Assembly (NCBI RefSeq): GCF_030929495.1
Contig: NZ_JAVFWN010000007.1
Span: forward strand, 124,001 to 188,000
Length of the DNA: 64,000 nucleotides
Source: Nocardioides sp. LHD-245
GTDB lineage: Bacteria; Actinomycetota; Actinomycetes; Propionibacteriales; Nocardioidaceae
Direction of reading: 5' to 3'
Shown here: positions 1-8,196 of the stretch, in pieces
How positions within the stretch are numbered: position 1 is the stretch's first letter
How the letters are laid out: the number at the start of each line of letters is the position of its first letter
Made by a program: the position numbers and the translations under genes
The notes under the pieces: model-generated
What the model was told of the DNA's origin: nothing
The model's input: the letters and a program-made list of their open reading frames with translations, nothing else
The model's database searches: none

Positions 1-403
1 ACACCACGACCGGGCCACGCGGGATGCGCATCCGCCGCAGATCGGGCACCCCGGCCTCCGGGTCCGCCGGGGTGAGGAGCACCTGCAGGTGGTGCCCGGA
101 CTCGATGTCCGACGCGAACATCCGGAGCTGGCCGGTCGTGCGGCCGAGCTCGCCCTCGAGCCTTGGGGTGCCGAGGGCGGTCTCGGCGTCAGCGGTGGAC
201 ACGATCCGCGCCGCGTCGCGCTCCAGGCCGTCCGCGACTCGCCGGAGCAGAGCGGCCCGATCGGACCGTGGGGTGCTCGCCCAGGCGTCCGCGGCGCCGG
301 CCGCCGCGTCGAGCAGGCGTTCGGTCTCGGCGATGCCGGTCACGGGGACCCGCGCCCGTGGCCGGCCCGTCCGGGGGTCGAACCCGACGACGACATCGGT
401 CAT
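1..403 (-). CDS. Aldehyde dehydrogenase, NADP-type (N-terminal part, runs off window)
   Basis: Only the first 134 codons are present; the gene continues left of base 1. The product starts MTDVVVGFDP and contains, at about residues 72-97, the segment ADAETALG..RL.GEL.RT..QLRMFA, then DLRRMRIPRGPV at 121-132. That pattern is typical of the 2-oxoglutarate-semialdehyde dehydrogenase branch of the ALDH family, which oxidises the C5 semialdehyde from non-phosphorylative sugar-acid pathways to 2-oxoglutarate. The catalytic Cys and Glu are outside the window. The ATG overlaps the SDR stop (ATGA at 403-400), so it is the most distal visible gene of the leftward operon. The specific substrate is inferred from family resemblance and neighbours. 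Confidence 0.75.
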   Translation of the reverse strand, partial: MTDVVVGFDPRTGRPRARVPVTGIAETERLLDAAAGAADAWASTPRSDRAALLRRVADGLERDAARIVSTADAETALGTPRLEGELGRTTGQLRMFASDIESGHHLQVLLTPADPEAGVPDLRRMRIPRGPVVV

Positions 404-1188
404 CGGATCTCCTCGATGTCGCTAGCGAAGGCGGTCGAGCCGACGGCGAGCAGACCACCGTCGACGGGCAGCGCGACGCCGGTGATCCACGCGGCCCGGT
501 CCGAGACGAGGAAGGCTACGGCCTGCGCGACGTCCTCGGGCTCGCCGATCCGACCGAGCGGATACATCCGGGCGGCCCGAACGAGGACGTCGGGGTCGCG
601 GCTCAGGCGTTCGTCCCAGATGGGCGTTCGGATCGTGCCCGGGAGCACGGCGTTGACCCGGACCCGAGAGGATGCCCAGCGCACCGCCAGGCCCTGGGTG
701 AGGGACACCAACCCAGCCTTCGCCGCGCTGTAGGCCTCGTTGCCGAACGATCGAACGGCGTTGACCGAGGCGATGTTGACGACGCTTCCCCCCGAACGAC
801 GCAGGTCGGCAGACAGGTGCCGGGTCGTCAGGAAAGCTCCGGTGAGGGAGACGTCGAGGTCGCGCCGCCAGGTGGTGAGCGGGAGCTCCTCGTAGGCGAG
901 ATCGGAGCAGGTCGCCGCGTTGTTGATCAGGAGGTCGGGCCGCATGTCTGCTTCGTGGAGGGCCTGGACCATCGCGACCACGTCGTCCTCCGCGGCCACG
1001 TCGGCCCGGATCCCCAGATGGGTCCCGGCCGGGCCGGGCAGGCCGGTCGCGATCCGCTCGGCTGCCGTGGCGTCCAGATCGGCGACAGCGACACGTGCCC
1101 CCTGGGTCGCCAACAACGCGGCGATCCGGGCGCCGATCCCGGACCCGCCGCCCGTCACCAGTGCGGTACGCCCCGCGAGCTCATGCAT
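400..1188 (-). CDS. SDR-family NAD(P)-dependent oxidoreductase
   Basis: A 262-residue classical short-chain dehydrogenase/reductase. The cofactor motif TGGGSGIG is at 12-19, NNAA at 89-92, and the catalytic Ser141, Tyr153 and Lys157 are all present (SVNA..., EAYSAAK); the C-terminal substrate region ends in the usual PVDGG. The chosen ATG at 1188 has GGAGG seven bases upstream and overlaps the preceding stop by eight bases; an in-frame ATG six codons earlier lacks such an RBS. It probably oxidises a hydroxyl of a sugar or sugar acid, working with the neighbouring MDR dehydrogenase, lyase and ALDH. The substrate is unknown. Confidence 0.9.
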   Translation of the reverse strand: MHELAGRTALVTGGGSGIGARIAALLATQGARVAVADLDATAAERIATGLPGPAGTHLGIRADVAAEDDVVAMVQALHEADMRPDLLINNAATCSDLAYEELPLTTWRRDLDVSLTGAFLTTRHLSADLRRSGGSVVNIASVNAVRSFGNEAYSAAKAGLVSLTQGLAVRWASSRVRVNAVLPGTIRTPIWDERLSRDPDVLVRAARMYPLGRIGEPEDVAQAVAFLVSDRAAWITGVALPVDGGLLAVGSTAFASDIEEIR

Positions 1189-2140
1189 CTCCGTCCTCCG
1201 GCACACTGTCGGTCCGGAAAACCGCCTTGAGGCGGGAGCTACGGCCGGCCAGCAGCTCGCGGAACTCCTCGGCGCAGTCCGTCATCGGCAGCAGGTCGAC
1301 CCAGGTCAGGTCGAGATGGTCCACTTCGGCGACCGCGGCCCGAAAGTCCTCCCGGCTGTAGGCGAAGCAGCCGGACACCCGCTTGCCCTGCCGGACCAGG
1401 TCGGTCGCGTCGAAGCCCGCTTCGGCACTGGCCAGCCCAATCCAGACGGACAGCCCGCCGGGCCGCAGGTGGCTCAGGGCGCCCGAGCGGGTGGCCGCCG
1501 TACCGGCTGCGTCGATCGTGACGTCGTAGGTGCCCTGGAGGTCGGTGGCCCGGGCGCCGAGCCGGACCGCCTCTCGCCGCCGCGTTTCGGCGAGGTCGAC
1601 GACGGTGACGTCCTCCACGCCACGGCGGCGCAGGAGTTGGAGGGTGAGCAGGCCGATGGCACCGGCACCGAGGACGGCGACCCGGGCCCGGGGAGACAGG
1701 TCGGACCCGGCGATCCGGAGCGCGTGGACGACGTTCGCGGTGGGTTCGACGGCGCTGGCGGCCCGCCAGGACGTGCCGGCCCCGAGGTCGACCAGGCTGT
1801 CCGCCGGAACGGCGATGCGCGGCGCGAGCCCACCCGGGCGGTGAACCCCGATCAGCGCTCGCTCGGCGCACAGGAAGGACGAGCCCGTGCCGCAGGCCGC
1901 GCAGCGGCCGCAGGTCAGCAGCGGGTTGACCGCGACCCGCCGGCTGCCGACCTCGCCGGCGAGCTCGTGCCCGAGGACGAGCGGCGGCACCCGGAAACCG
2001 GGGGAGTGCACGCCGTGCACGTCACTGCCGCAGACACCGGCGACCCTGACGTCGACCAGCACCTCACCCGGGCCGGCGACGGGCTCGGGAACCTCGCGGT
2101 AGTCGACTTGTCCGGCGGCGGTGAACACGAGTGCTTTCAT
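1181..2140 (-). CDS. Zinc-dependent medium-chain alcohol/polyol dehydrogenase
   Basis: A 319-residue MDR-superfamily enzyme of the sorbitol/threonine dehydrogenase type. Catalytic zinc ligands are visible as Cys37 and the GHE motif (His58-Glu59), and the structural-zinc lobe has Cys77, Cys80, Cys83 and Cys91. A GAGAIGLL nucleotide-binding motif lies near residue 157. It is shorter than the common 340-350 residues because the loop after GHELAGEVG is compact. The start overlaps the upstream stop (ATGA, 2140-2137). Expected reaction: NAD(P)-dependent oxidation of a secondary alcohol of a sugar or polyol. Membership of the leftward operon suggests it oxidises the imported carbohydrate. Confidence 0.88.
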   Translation of the reverse strand: MKALVFTAAGQVDYREVPEPVAGPGEVLVDVRVAGVCGSDVHGVHSPGFRVPPLVLGHELAGEVGSRRVAVNPLLTCGRCAACGTGSSFLCAERALIGVHRPGGLAPRIAVPADSLVDLGAGTSWRAASAVEPTANVVHALRIAGSDLSPRARVAVLGAGAIGLLTLQLLRRRGVEDVTVVDLAETRRREAVRLGARATDLQGTYDVTIDAAGTAATRSGALSHLRPGGLSVWIGLASAEAGFDATDLVRQGKRVSGCFAYSREDFRAAVAEVDHLDLTWVDLLPMTDCAEEFRELLAGRSSRLKAVFRTDSVPEDGDA

Positions 2141-3924
2141 GCGGGGTCCCTCGTCTCGACGTGGAGCGTGGTGGTGCCGGCCGGCAGGTCACAGGGGACC
2201 GCCCAGTGCCGGAGGCCGTGCCGGGCGACGCTGGCGACGGGCAGGGCCGTCGCCGAAAAGGGGTGGGTGACCCGGGGTGGGGGAGCCCCGTGGTCGGCGG
2301 GCAGCAGGACGGTCAGGCCGCGGACTACGGTCGGTGTGGTGAGCATCAACGCGACCTGGTCGCCGACCGGGTGCGTGGCGATCCGGACTGAGCGGCGAGC
2401 TCGCTCCCAGGCGCCGATCTCGGAGGCGGTCCACCACGGGAGTCCGCGCTCGCGGGCGGCATCGGCGGTCCGCACCACAGCCCGCGCCACCTCCGGGTGG
2501 TCCTCCATGTTGGAGCCGTGGAACAGGAAGTGCGCCACGCCGTGGACAGCGAGAGCGCCGTCGATGATCGGGTCGCGGACACTCTCGTGCGCGAAGAACA
2601 CGAGGTCCTGTGTGTGCAGCGGAAGCTGCAGGACCTCGCCCAGCCGACTGGTGCCGGGGGCAGGGAGCAGGGGCCGCCACAGGTGTGCGGACCCGAAGGG
2701 GAAGCCGACGGTGCCCTGCTTGGAACCGCCACGGGACTGGTCGACCAGGATGCCGAGCTCGTCGCACCACTCGTACAGCTCGGTCCACCCCTCCCAGCGG
2801 GTGTAGTGGTTCTTGTTCGTCGAGATCGTCGTGTCCGTGAGCTCACGCGTCCAAGCGAGCTGGTACGCCGCAAATTCTTTGCCCCACCGGTCGTGATCGG
2901 TGTCCTCGATCGCGTTGTAGTGGAAGGCCTGCTCGTGCCCCGCCGCCGCGATCGCGGCGACCGTCTCCGCGGTGTAGCCGCCGGGGTGGCAGTGGCACCA
3001 CGTGACGGCGACCCCGGCCTCGGCGAAGGCGTCGAGCGCCGCCTGCGCCTGGCTGTCCACATTGCGGTCCGAGTCGTGCGACATGTGCGCAACCCCGGGG
3101 GCTCCGTCGGGCCAGTAGTCGAGCCAGGCGTAGCCGAGCGTGCCCGTGGCCCGGGCTCGATCGAGCGCGCGGAGCAGCTCGGCGCGCCACAGGTCGGCCT
3201 CGGGTCGGGCGAAGATGGGACTGGGCCGCGACGGCGGGTACACGTGCTCGTACTGCTCCAGCGCCTCGTGGCCCGCCGGCAGGGTACGTCGGTCGTAGCC
3301 GAGCGCGAGCCCGTCGTCGGCACGCAGGATGGTGTCCCGCTTCGGCACGCTGCCGTCGGGTGCTGCCGTGCCCGGCCGGTCGACCGGCCACCCCTGCTGG
3401 ATCCGCACGATCGTCTGCCACAGGTCGAGGCCCCACAGCTCGACCCGGCCCTCGCCGACCGAGGTCGACACGATCGCGGTCGAACCGTCGGCGTACGTCG
3501 CCAGCACCTCGTGCTCGGGCGCTGCGCGAAGAGCCACGCCGCCGAACGACGACAGGTCCTCCGGCGCCCCTATGAATCGGACCCGACCGGCGGCGGGCGC
3601 CGGGGCGTAGTCGATACCGAGCGCGCCTGCGATCTCCTCGGTGGCGCCGCAGGCGACGAGCACCGTGCCCTGCCGGACCCAGGCGAGCACGGTCGTGAGG
3701 TCGCGCGGCAGGTCTCCGGGACCTGCCGCGAGGAGCACGACGGGCCGGCGGCGGGACCGGTCGTCGACCAGATCATGGTGCAGCCCGAGGTGGGCGAGCA
3801 CCTCAGGGGCGTAGGCGGGCCATCCCGGCTCGTCCGTCGAGCGCGTCGCGGTGCCGTCGACGAGCAGCCCGATGGCCGCTCCGGTGTCAGCCGGCGAGGA
3901 GCCGGGGGGCATCCGTCCGGTCAT
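2137..3924 (-). CDS. Cytoplasmic two-domain protein with polysaccharide-deacetylase-like (NodB-fold) core
   Basis: A 595-residue protein without signal peptide. Residues 1-200 look like a Rossmann/glutamine-amidotransferase-like domain (VVLLAAGPGDLP, TVLVACGATEEI, ending GRVELWGLDLWQ) without an evident catalytic triad. Residues 270-530 resemble a divergent NodB/polysaccharide-deacetylase barrel: HDSD at 283-286, HCHPGG at 311-316, His330 and His335 (HEQAFHYNAIED), then HESV and FHGSN later. These Asp/His clusters could bind a metal, but the canonical TFDD and HxxxH spacing is not preserved. The C-terminal 80 residues look like a beta domain. It is translationally coupled on both sides by ATGA overlaps with the aminotransferase and MDR genes. 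I infer hydrolysis or deacylation of an imported sugar; the function is not established. Confidence 0.6.
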   Translation of the reverse strand: MTGRMPPGSSPADTGAAIGLLVDGTATRSTDEPGWPAYAPEVLAHLGLHHDLVDDRSRRRPVVLLAAGPGDLPRDLTTVLAWVRQGTVLVACGATEEIAGALGIDYAPAPAAGRVRFIGAPEDLSSFGGVALRAAPEHEVLATYADGSTAIVSTSVGEGRVELWGLDLWQTIVRIQQGWPVDRPGTAAPDGSVPKRDTILRADDGLALGYDRRTLPAGHEALEQYEHVYPPSRPSPIFARPEADLWRAELLRALDRARATGTLGYAWLDYWPDGAPGVAHMSHDSDRNVDSQAQAALDAFAEAGVAVTWCHCHPGGYTAETVAAIAAAGHEQAFHYNAIEDTDHDRWGKEFAAYQLAWTRELTDTTISTNKNHYTRWEGWTELYEWCDELGILVDQSRGGSKQGTVGFPFGSAHLWRPLLPAPGTSRLGEVLQLPLHTQDLVFFAHESVRDPIIDGALAVHGVAHFLFHGSNMEDHPEVARAVVRTADAARERGLPWWTASEIGAWERARRSVRIATHPVGDQVALMLTTPTVVRGLTVLLPADHGAPPPRVTHPFSATALPVASVARHGLRHWAVPCDLPAGTTTLHVETRDPA

Positions 3925-5174
3925 GCGGTCGCCGCCCAGGCGTGGATCTTCGCGACCGCGTGGACCAGGTCGCGGACGTCGCCCGGTTCGAACCGCTCGT
4001 TGCAGGGCAGCGGCAGCAGCGTCTCCCCGACCATCGACTCCGCGATCGGGCAGTCGCCCGCGGCATAGTGGACGTCGCGGTCGGCGGGCGGACTGGTGAG
4101 GGGGAATCCGTGGCTCCCGAAGATGCGGCGCTCGGTCAGGGCCGGGACCAGGTGGACGGGCCGCACGAGGTAGCCGGCTGTCACGGGGATGCCCTCGGCG
4201 GTCAGCTCCGCGGCGAAGCGGTGGTGGTCGATGCCGACGACGGCCTGGTCGAGGAGCATCGGGTAGAGCCAGAAGCTGTGCCGCTCGATCGCCGGGTCCT
4301 TGACGACGGTGAGGCCGGGGAGTCCGCCGAGCGAGGCGGAGAGGGCCCGCGCGACCGCGCGGCGGGCCTCGACGACACCGTGCAGCTTGCGGACCTGCTC
4401 GCGCGCGACAGCCGCGGTCAGGTCCGTCATGCGGTAGTTGACGCCGTAGCTGAGGTGCGTGCGCTCGCCCGTCTCTCGCGGCCAGCCCTTGTCGGCGAAG
4501 AGCCGCATGCGGCGGGCCAGGTCGACATCCTCGGTGACGGTGAGGCCACCGTCACCGGCGGTGATGTGCTTGGACTGCTGCAGGCTGAAGCAGCCGATGT
4601 CGCCACGGGTCCCGGCGTAGCCGCTGCCGCCGGGCGGAACGGTCAGATAGGCCTGGGCGCAGTCCTCGATGACCCTGATCCCGCGCGGGCGGCAGGTGTT
4701 GACGATGGCATCGACGTCGGCCGGTCCTCCGAAGAGATGGACGACGATGACCGCCCGCGTGCGAGCGGTGATCCGGGCCGCGACGGAGGCCGCGGTCAGG
4801 CAACCCGTCTCCGGGTCGACATCGGCGAAGATCGGGACCGCGTTGCACGCGAGGACGGCGATGACAGTGCCGAAGTCGGTGATCGGCGGGACGATCACCT
4901 CGTCGCCCGGCTCGAGGCCGAGCGCAGCGACGGCGAGGTGGAGCGCAGCGGTTCCCGACGTGCTGGCGACGCAGTGCCGGCTGCCGATTAGCTCGGCGAA
5001 CTCCCCCTCGAGAAGGGATGCCTCGTGGCCCGTGACCCGCCACAGCGTGCCGGACTCGATGACCCGGCGCGCCGCGGCGATCTCCTCCTCGCCGAGGGTG
5101 CGTCCCCGGGCGTCGTTGACGTCGGGTAGGGGCTGGATCCGGGCGGGGGTGCCGCCCTGGGAGGCAAGGGTCAT
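3921..5174 (-). CDS. DegT/DnrJ/EryC1-family PLP aminotransferase
   Basis: A 417-residue PLP enzyme. Hallmarks of the sugar aminotransferase family are present: STSGTAALH at 71-79, IEDCAQA at 169-175, the internal-aldimine lysine Lys202 in SLQQSKHITAGDGG, and GVNYRMTDL after it. These enzymes transaminate keto-sugars with glutamate or glutamine, or work in the opposite direction. In a catabolic operon it may remove an amino group from an amino sugar; that direction is inference. The ATG at 5174 overlaps the DapA-family stop (ATGA). A longer reading upstream would lie inside the previous gene and was rejected. Confidence 0.88.
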   Translation of the reverse strand: MTLASQGGTPARIQPLPDVNDARGRTLGEEEIAAARRVIESGTLWRVTGHEASLLEGEFAELIGSRHCVASTSGTAALHLAVAALGLEPGDEVIVPPITDFGTVIAVLACNAVPIFADVDPETGCLTAASVAARITARTRAVIVVHLFGGPADVDAIVNTCRPRGIRVIEDCAQAYLTVPPGGSGYAGTRGDIGCFSLQQSKHITAGDGGLTVTEDVDLARRMRLFADKGWPRETGERTHLSYGVNYRMTDLTAAVAREQVRKLHGVVEARRAVARALSASLGGLPGLTVVKDPAIERHSFWLYPMLLDQAVVGIDHHRFAAELTAEGIPVTAGYLVRPVHLVPALTERRIFGSHGFPLTSPPADRDVHYAAGDCPIAESMVGETLLPLPCNERFEPGDVRDLVHAVAKIHAWAATA

Positions 5175-6202
5175 CGGGTCCGTTCCTCGGCGAGGATGTC
5201 GTGGTGCGCGGCGAGCACCCGGTCGAGCTCGGCCGACTGGCCGGGGGAGAGGACCTCGTGGTCGGCGAGGCAGCGGTGGGTGGCGAGGATGCCCTCGCGC
5301 ACCAGGACCTCGTTGACGCCCGCAATGCTGCCCGCGAACCGGTGGGCCACGTCGAAGACCGCCGAGTTCACGTCGGTCAGGCGTGCGCCGCGGGCGAGGA
5401 GCTCGAGGAAGGGGGAGTCGGGCTGCGCGGTCACCAGCGCCCTGATCTCCCGGTGCAGGCGCACGGCGGCCGCCGTGCCCACTGCCCACTGCCCGAGCAG
5501 GCCGCCGACGATGTGCACGGTGGTGTCGCCGAATCGGTACGGCGTGAGCAGGTCGGCGACGATCGTGTCGTCGTTCCCGGTGTAGAGCGCGACGGAGTCC
5601 TCGGCATCGCCCGCCCGGCCCGCATCGACCACGGCCCGCACGACATCGAGGGTGGCGTACCGGTCGAACGGGGCGATCTTGATCGCGACGACGCCGGGGA
5701 TCTCGGCGAGTCGCCGCCAGAATCCGTAGCCGAACCGGCGCCCGGACAGCGTGGGCTGGAGGTAGAAGCCGATGACGGGGAGCACCTCCGAGATCTCCTC
5801 GATGCCCGCGAGGATCGTCGCCTCCGGCGCGTCGCGCCAGCCGGTCATGATGGCGAGCGCTGCGTCGTAGCCGAGATCGGCGGCAATCCTGGCCTCGACG
5901 AGTGCCGCGAGTGTGGGCCCCCGGACGCCCGCGACCATCAGTGGGCGGTCCGTCCGTTGCGAGGCCCGGACCTCCTCGACCGCGAGACGCAGGACTTCGT
6001 CGTACAGTTCGACGCCGGGGTCGCGGATCTCGAACTGGGTCGTGTGGACGCCGACGGCGAGGCCTCCGGCGCCCGCGTCGAGGTAGTGGCGGGTCAGGCC
6101 GCGCTGCCGAGCGACATCGAGGGTCCGGTCCTCGCGCAGCGCCAGGGGGTGCGCCGGGATGACCAGGCCTGTGCGCAGGCGCCGCGCTTGATCGGCGTCC
6201 AC
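5171..6202 (-). CDS. Dihydrodipicolinate synthase (DapA)-family lyase/dehydratase
   Basis: A 343-residue TIM-barrel aldolase/dehydratase of the DapA/NAL family. The Schiff-base lysine is Lys175 (VVAIKIAPFDRY) and the conserved Tyr sits at 147 (GFYLQP). The family cleaves or dehydrates 2-oxo acids; 2-keto-3-deoxy sugar-acid dehydratases and aldolases belong here. The GTG at 6202 is one base downstream of the previous stop, so translation is probably coupled. With the KGSADH-like ALDH and the two dehydrogenases in the same operon, a role on a 2-keto-3-deoxy sugar acid is the simplest reading, but the exact substrate is inferred. Confidence 0.85.
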   Translation of the reverse strand: MDADQARRLRTGLVIPAHPLALREDRTLDVARQRGLTRHYLDAGAGGLAVGVHTTQFEIRDPGVELYDEVLRLAVEEVRASQRTDRPLMVAGVRGPTLAALVEARIAADLGYDAALAIMTGWRDAPEATILAGIEEISEVLPVIGFYLQPTLSGRRFGYGFWRRLAEIPGVVAIKIAPFDRYATLDVVRAVVDAGRAGDAEDSVALYTGNDDTIVADLLTPYRFGDTTVHIVGGLLGQWAVGTAAAVRLHREIRALVTAQPDSPFLELLARGARLTDVNSAVFDVAHRFAGSIAGVNEVLVREGILATHRCLADHEVLSPGQSAELDRVLAAHHDILAEERTR

Positions 6203-6203
6203 C

Positions 6204-7238
6204 TCAGAACCGCCCGTCGCGCGTGCCGAAGCCGGTCGGCTTGTCGAGCAGGGCGCCGCCGCCGGTCAGCCAGGCGACCGTCCAGTCCAGCATGGTCGCG
6301 AGCGGGACGTCGGGGTAGCCGAAGAGAGCGTGGCACCGGGACGCGTTCGACAGCAGTGCGGTGGGCGCTTCCTCACCGGTCAGCACGGGCGAGCGGCCGA
6401 GCCGTTGGCCGAGTTCCTCGGCCAACCAGCGCACGGAGACGGTCTCCGGCCCGGTCACGTTGAGGATCGCCGGAGGCACGTCGGCGAGCGTGAGTGCGGA
6501 GAGACAGTAGCGGTTGGCGTCGCCCTGCCACACGACGTTGACCGCACCCTGGGAGAGGTCGACCGCCTCGCCGGCCTGGACCGCGCGGGCGATGTCGGTG
6601 AGGACTCCGTAGCGGCAGTCGACGGCGTAGTTGAGGCGGACGAGGGTCGTCGGCGTCTGCTGGGTCACGCTGCGGTGGACGATGACCTGTTCGCGCCCGA
6701 CACAGCTCTGCGCGTAGTCCCCGACCGGTCCGTACGGCGTCTCCTCGGCGCAGCCGCCGGTCACCGGTGCCGAGAACGGATAGACGTTGCCGGAGGACAG
6801 GGCGACCACACGGGCACCGCGATACCGATCGAGCACCACGCTCGGCAGGACTGTGTTGGTGAACCAGGTCGCCGACGAGTCGGACGATGTGCCGAACTTG
6901 CGTCCGACCAGGTAGACCACGTTCGCCGCGTCGGGAAGAGCTTGCAAGCTGCCCGGGTCGGCGACATCGGCCACGACGGTCCGCACGCCGGCGGCGTCGA
7001 GCTCGGCCCGCGCGTCGGGATCGGAGAAGCGGGAGACCGCGACGACGCGGCGTCCACCGGGCAGCCGGTCGAGGGCGGCTGCCGCCATGCGGGTCAGGCT
7101 CACCCCCATCTTGCCGGCGGCACCGATGACGGCGATGTCCCCGTCGGTGCGGGCGAGCGCCTCGACGAGTGCGTCCGACGGCTGCCGGACGTGGGCGGCG
7201 ATCTGGTCGAGCTGATGAGCACCGATCTCGGCGGTCAC
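6204..7238 (-). CDS. NAD(P)-binding epimerase/NmrA-like protein
   Basis: A 344-residue Rossmann protein with GAAGKMG at 39-45 and an extended-SDR layout (AANVVYLVGRKFG, VVALSSGNVYPFS). The usual YxxxK catalytic motif is degenerate: YAQSC, with Cys where Lys is expected, so it may bind NAD(P) without classical epimerase chemistry. I chose GTG 7238 because it is preceded by GAGGAGG, seven bases away; the in-frame ATG at 7268 lies inside the operator palindrome and has no RBS. It is the first gene of the leftward operon and sits directly behind a GntR-type operator. Likely acts on the imported sugar or an intermediate; unproven. Confidence 0.75.
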   Translation of the reverse strand: MTAEIGAHQLDQIAAHVRQPSDALVEALARTDGDIAVIGAAGKMGVSLTRMAAAALDRLPGGRRVVAVSRFSDPDARAELDAAGVRTVVADVADPGSLQALPDAANVVYLVGRKFGTSSDSSATWFTNTVLPSVVLDRYRGARVVALSSGNVYPFSAPVTGGCAEETPYGPVGDYAQSCVGREQVIVHRSVTQQTPTTLVRLNYAVDCRYGVLTDIARAVQAGEAVDLSQGAVNVVWQGDANRYCLSALTLADVPPAILNVTGPETVSVRWLAEELGQRLGRSPVLTGEEAPTALLSNASRCHALFGYPDVPLATMLDWTVAWLTGGGALLDKPTGFGTRDGRF

Positions 7239-7251
7239 GGATCCTCCTCTG

Positions 7252-7269
7252 CAGGTTGCATGCAGCATG
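7252..7269. promoter_or_regulatory. GntR-type operator, site A
   Basis: On the minus strand this reads CATGCTGCATGCAACCTG, matching 16 of 18 positions of the perfect palindrome at 8147-8164. It overlaps the -10 hexamer of the leftward operon and lies 14-31 bases upstream of its GTG start, so binding should repress transcription. Confidence 0.75.
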
Positions 7270-7294
7270 TTACACAGGGCAACCGGGAACGCAA
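7267..7294 (-). promoter_or_regulatory. Putative promoter of the leftward operon
   Basis: On the minus strand, TTGCGT (7294-7289) and TAACAT (7272-7267) are separated by 16 bases. The -10 hexamer is inside operator site A. Assigned by eye from hexamer match and spacing. Confidence 0.45.
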
Positions 7295-7323
7295 GGGCAC
7301 GAGTCCGTCGCCGCGGGGACCCC

Positions 7324-8010
7324 TCAGGCGCCGGCGGACTCGAGGTTGAGTCCGATGTGGGCGCGGATCAGGTCCCCGGCGGCCTCCTTCTCTCCCGCGC
7401 GGATGGCGTCGAGCAGGCGGACGTGGTCGACATTGCGGGCCGGGAGATTTCCCTCTCGGGCGATCCGGGCCAGCACCGGGATCCGCTGGGAGTCGCGGTA
7501 GTCGCTCAGCAGCGTGGCCAGCCGGACGTTGCCGGCCTGGCGCACGAGGAAGTCGTGGAACGCCCGATCCTGCGCCCAGTACGCCGTGAGGTCGGCGGCC
7601 TCGGCGGCCGCGGTCACCCGCGCCAGCATGGCCTCCGCCTCGACGAGCGCCTCGTCGGAGAGCTCACCGGCGATCCTGCTCATCGCCCAGCCCTCCAGGA
7701 CCTGGCGCATCTCGTTCAACTCGCGGCTCTCGTCGTCGGACGGGGCGACGATCCGGAAGCCGACCCCGCGGGCGATCGTGACGAGTCCCTTGCTCTCCAG
7801 CTCGAGGACGGCCTCGCGCACCGGCGTCCGGGACACGCCGTAGCGGGCGGCGAGCTCGCCGTTGGTGTGCACGACACCCGGCGCCAGCTCGCCACTGAAG
7901 ATCGCGGTCCGCAGCACCTCCAGGACCTGGGATTTGAGGTTGATCCTCTCGATGGCACCCCCTGGCCCGCCGGAGGTGGAGGGCATGGTCTTCTCGGGCT
8001 GATCGGTCAT
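7324..8010 (-). CDS. GntR-family transcriptional regulator (FadR/FCD subfamily)
   Basis: A 228-residue regulator. The winged-helix domain spans about residues 22-92, with the typical GELAARYGVSRTPVREAVLELESKGLV recognition segment; the all-alpha FCD effector domain follows. Candidate FCD metal ligands are visible: an Asp and His in AQDRAFHDFL and later histidines in DHVRLL and RAHIGL. FCD regulators usually sense organic acids or sugar acids. The gene is transcribed leftward with its own operator-like site (8089-8106) about 80 bases upstream, and the same palindrome precedes the two operons and the beta-helix gene, so it is very likely the local repressor. GAGGAG precedes the ATG. Confidence 0.93.
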   Translation of the reverse strand: MTDQPEKTMPSTSGGPGGAIERINLKSQVLEVLRTAIFSGELAPGVVHTNGELAARYGVSRTPVREAVLELESKGLVTIARGVGFRIVAPSDDESRELNEMRQVLEGWAMSRIAGELSDEALVEAEAMLARVTAAAEAADLTAYWAQDRAFHDFLVRQAGNVRLATLLSDYRDSQRIPVLARIAREGNLPARNVDHVRLLDAIRAGEKEAAGDLIRAHIGLNLESAGA

Positions 8011-8088
8011 GGTGCGACTCCTCGGGGAGGAAAGGGCGGACGGTCAGGGCCTGTCGTTCTGGTCGGAGAGCGATCGGAACCCTCGGGA

Positions 8089-8106
8089 CATGCTGCATGG
8101 AGGATG
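8089..8106. promoter_or_regulatory. GntR-type operator, site B (degenerate)
   Basis: CATGCTGCATGGAGGATG differs from the perfect site at two positions, both in the right half. It lies between gntR and site C, where it could serve autoregulation of gntR or cooperative binding with site C, whose centre is 58 bp away. Confidence 0.55.
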
Positions 8107-8142
8107 ACATGCGATGGCATTCGCCGCTGTCTTCTGAAAGCA

Positions 8143-8171
8143 TTGTCATGCTGCATGCAGCATGCTACCTT
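8143..8171 (+). promoter_or_regulatory. Promoter of the rightward 18-gene operon
   Basis: TTGTCA (8143-8148) and TACCTT (8166-8171) are separated by exactly 17 bases. Operator site C fills the spacer, a classic arrangement for repression by RNA-polymerase exclusion. The first gene starts 26 bases after the -10 hexamer. Confidence 0.6.
8147..8164. promoter_or_regulatory. GntR-type operator, site C (perfect 18-bp palindrome)
   Basis: CATGCTGCATGCAGCATG is a perfect inverted repeat and the best copy in the window. It lies between the -35 and -10 hexamers of the rightward operon. Confidence 0.8.
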
Positions 8172-8196
8172 CCCTTCACGCCAACGAGGGAGAGAT

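Noticed and set aside
920..2806. Long plus-strand open frame across the SDR, MDR and deacetylase-like genes
   Set aside because: Crosses three well-supported minus-strand genes and shows no recognisable protein.
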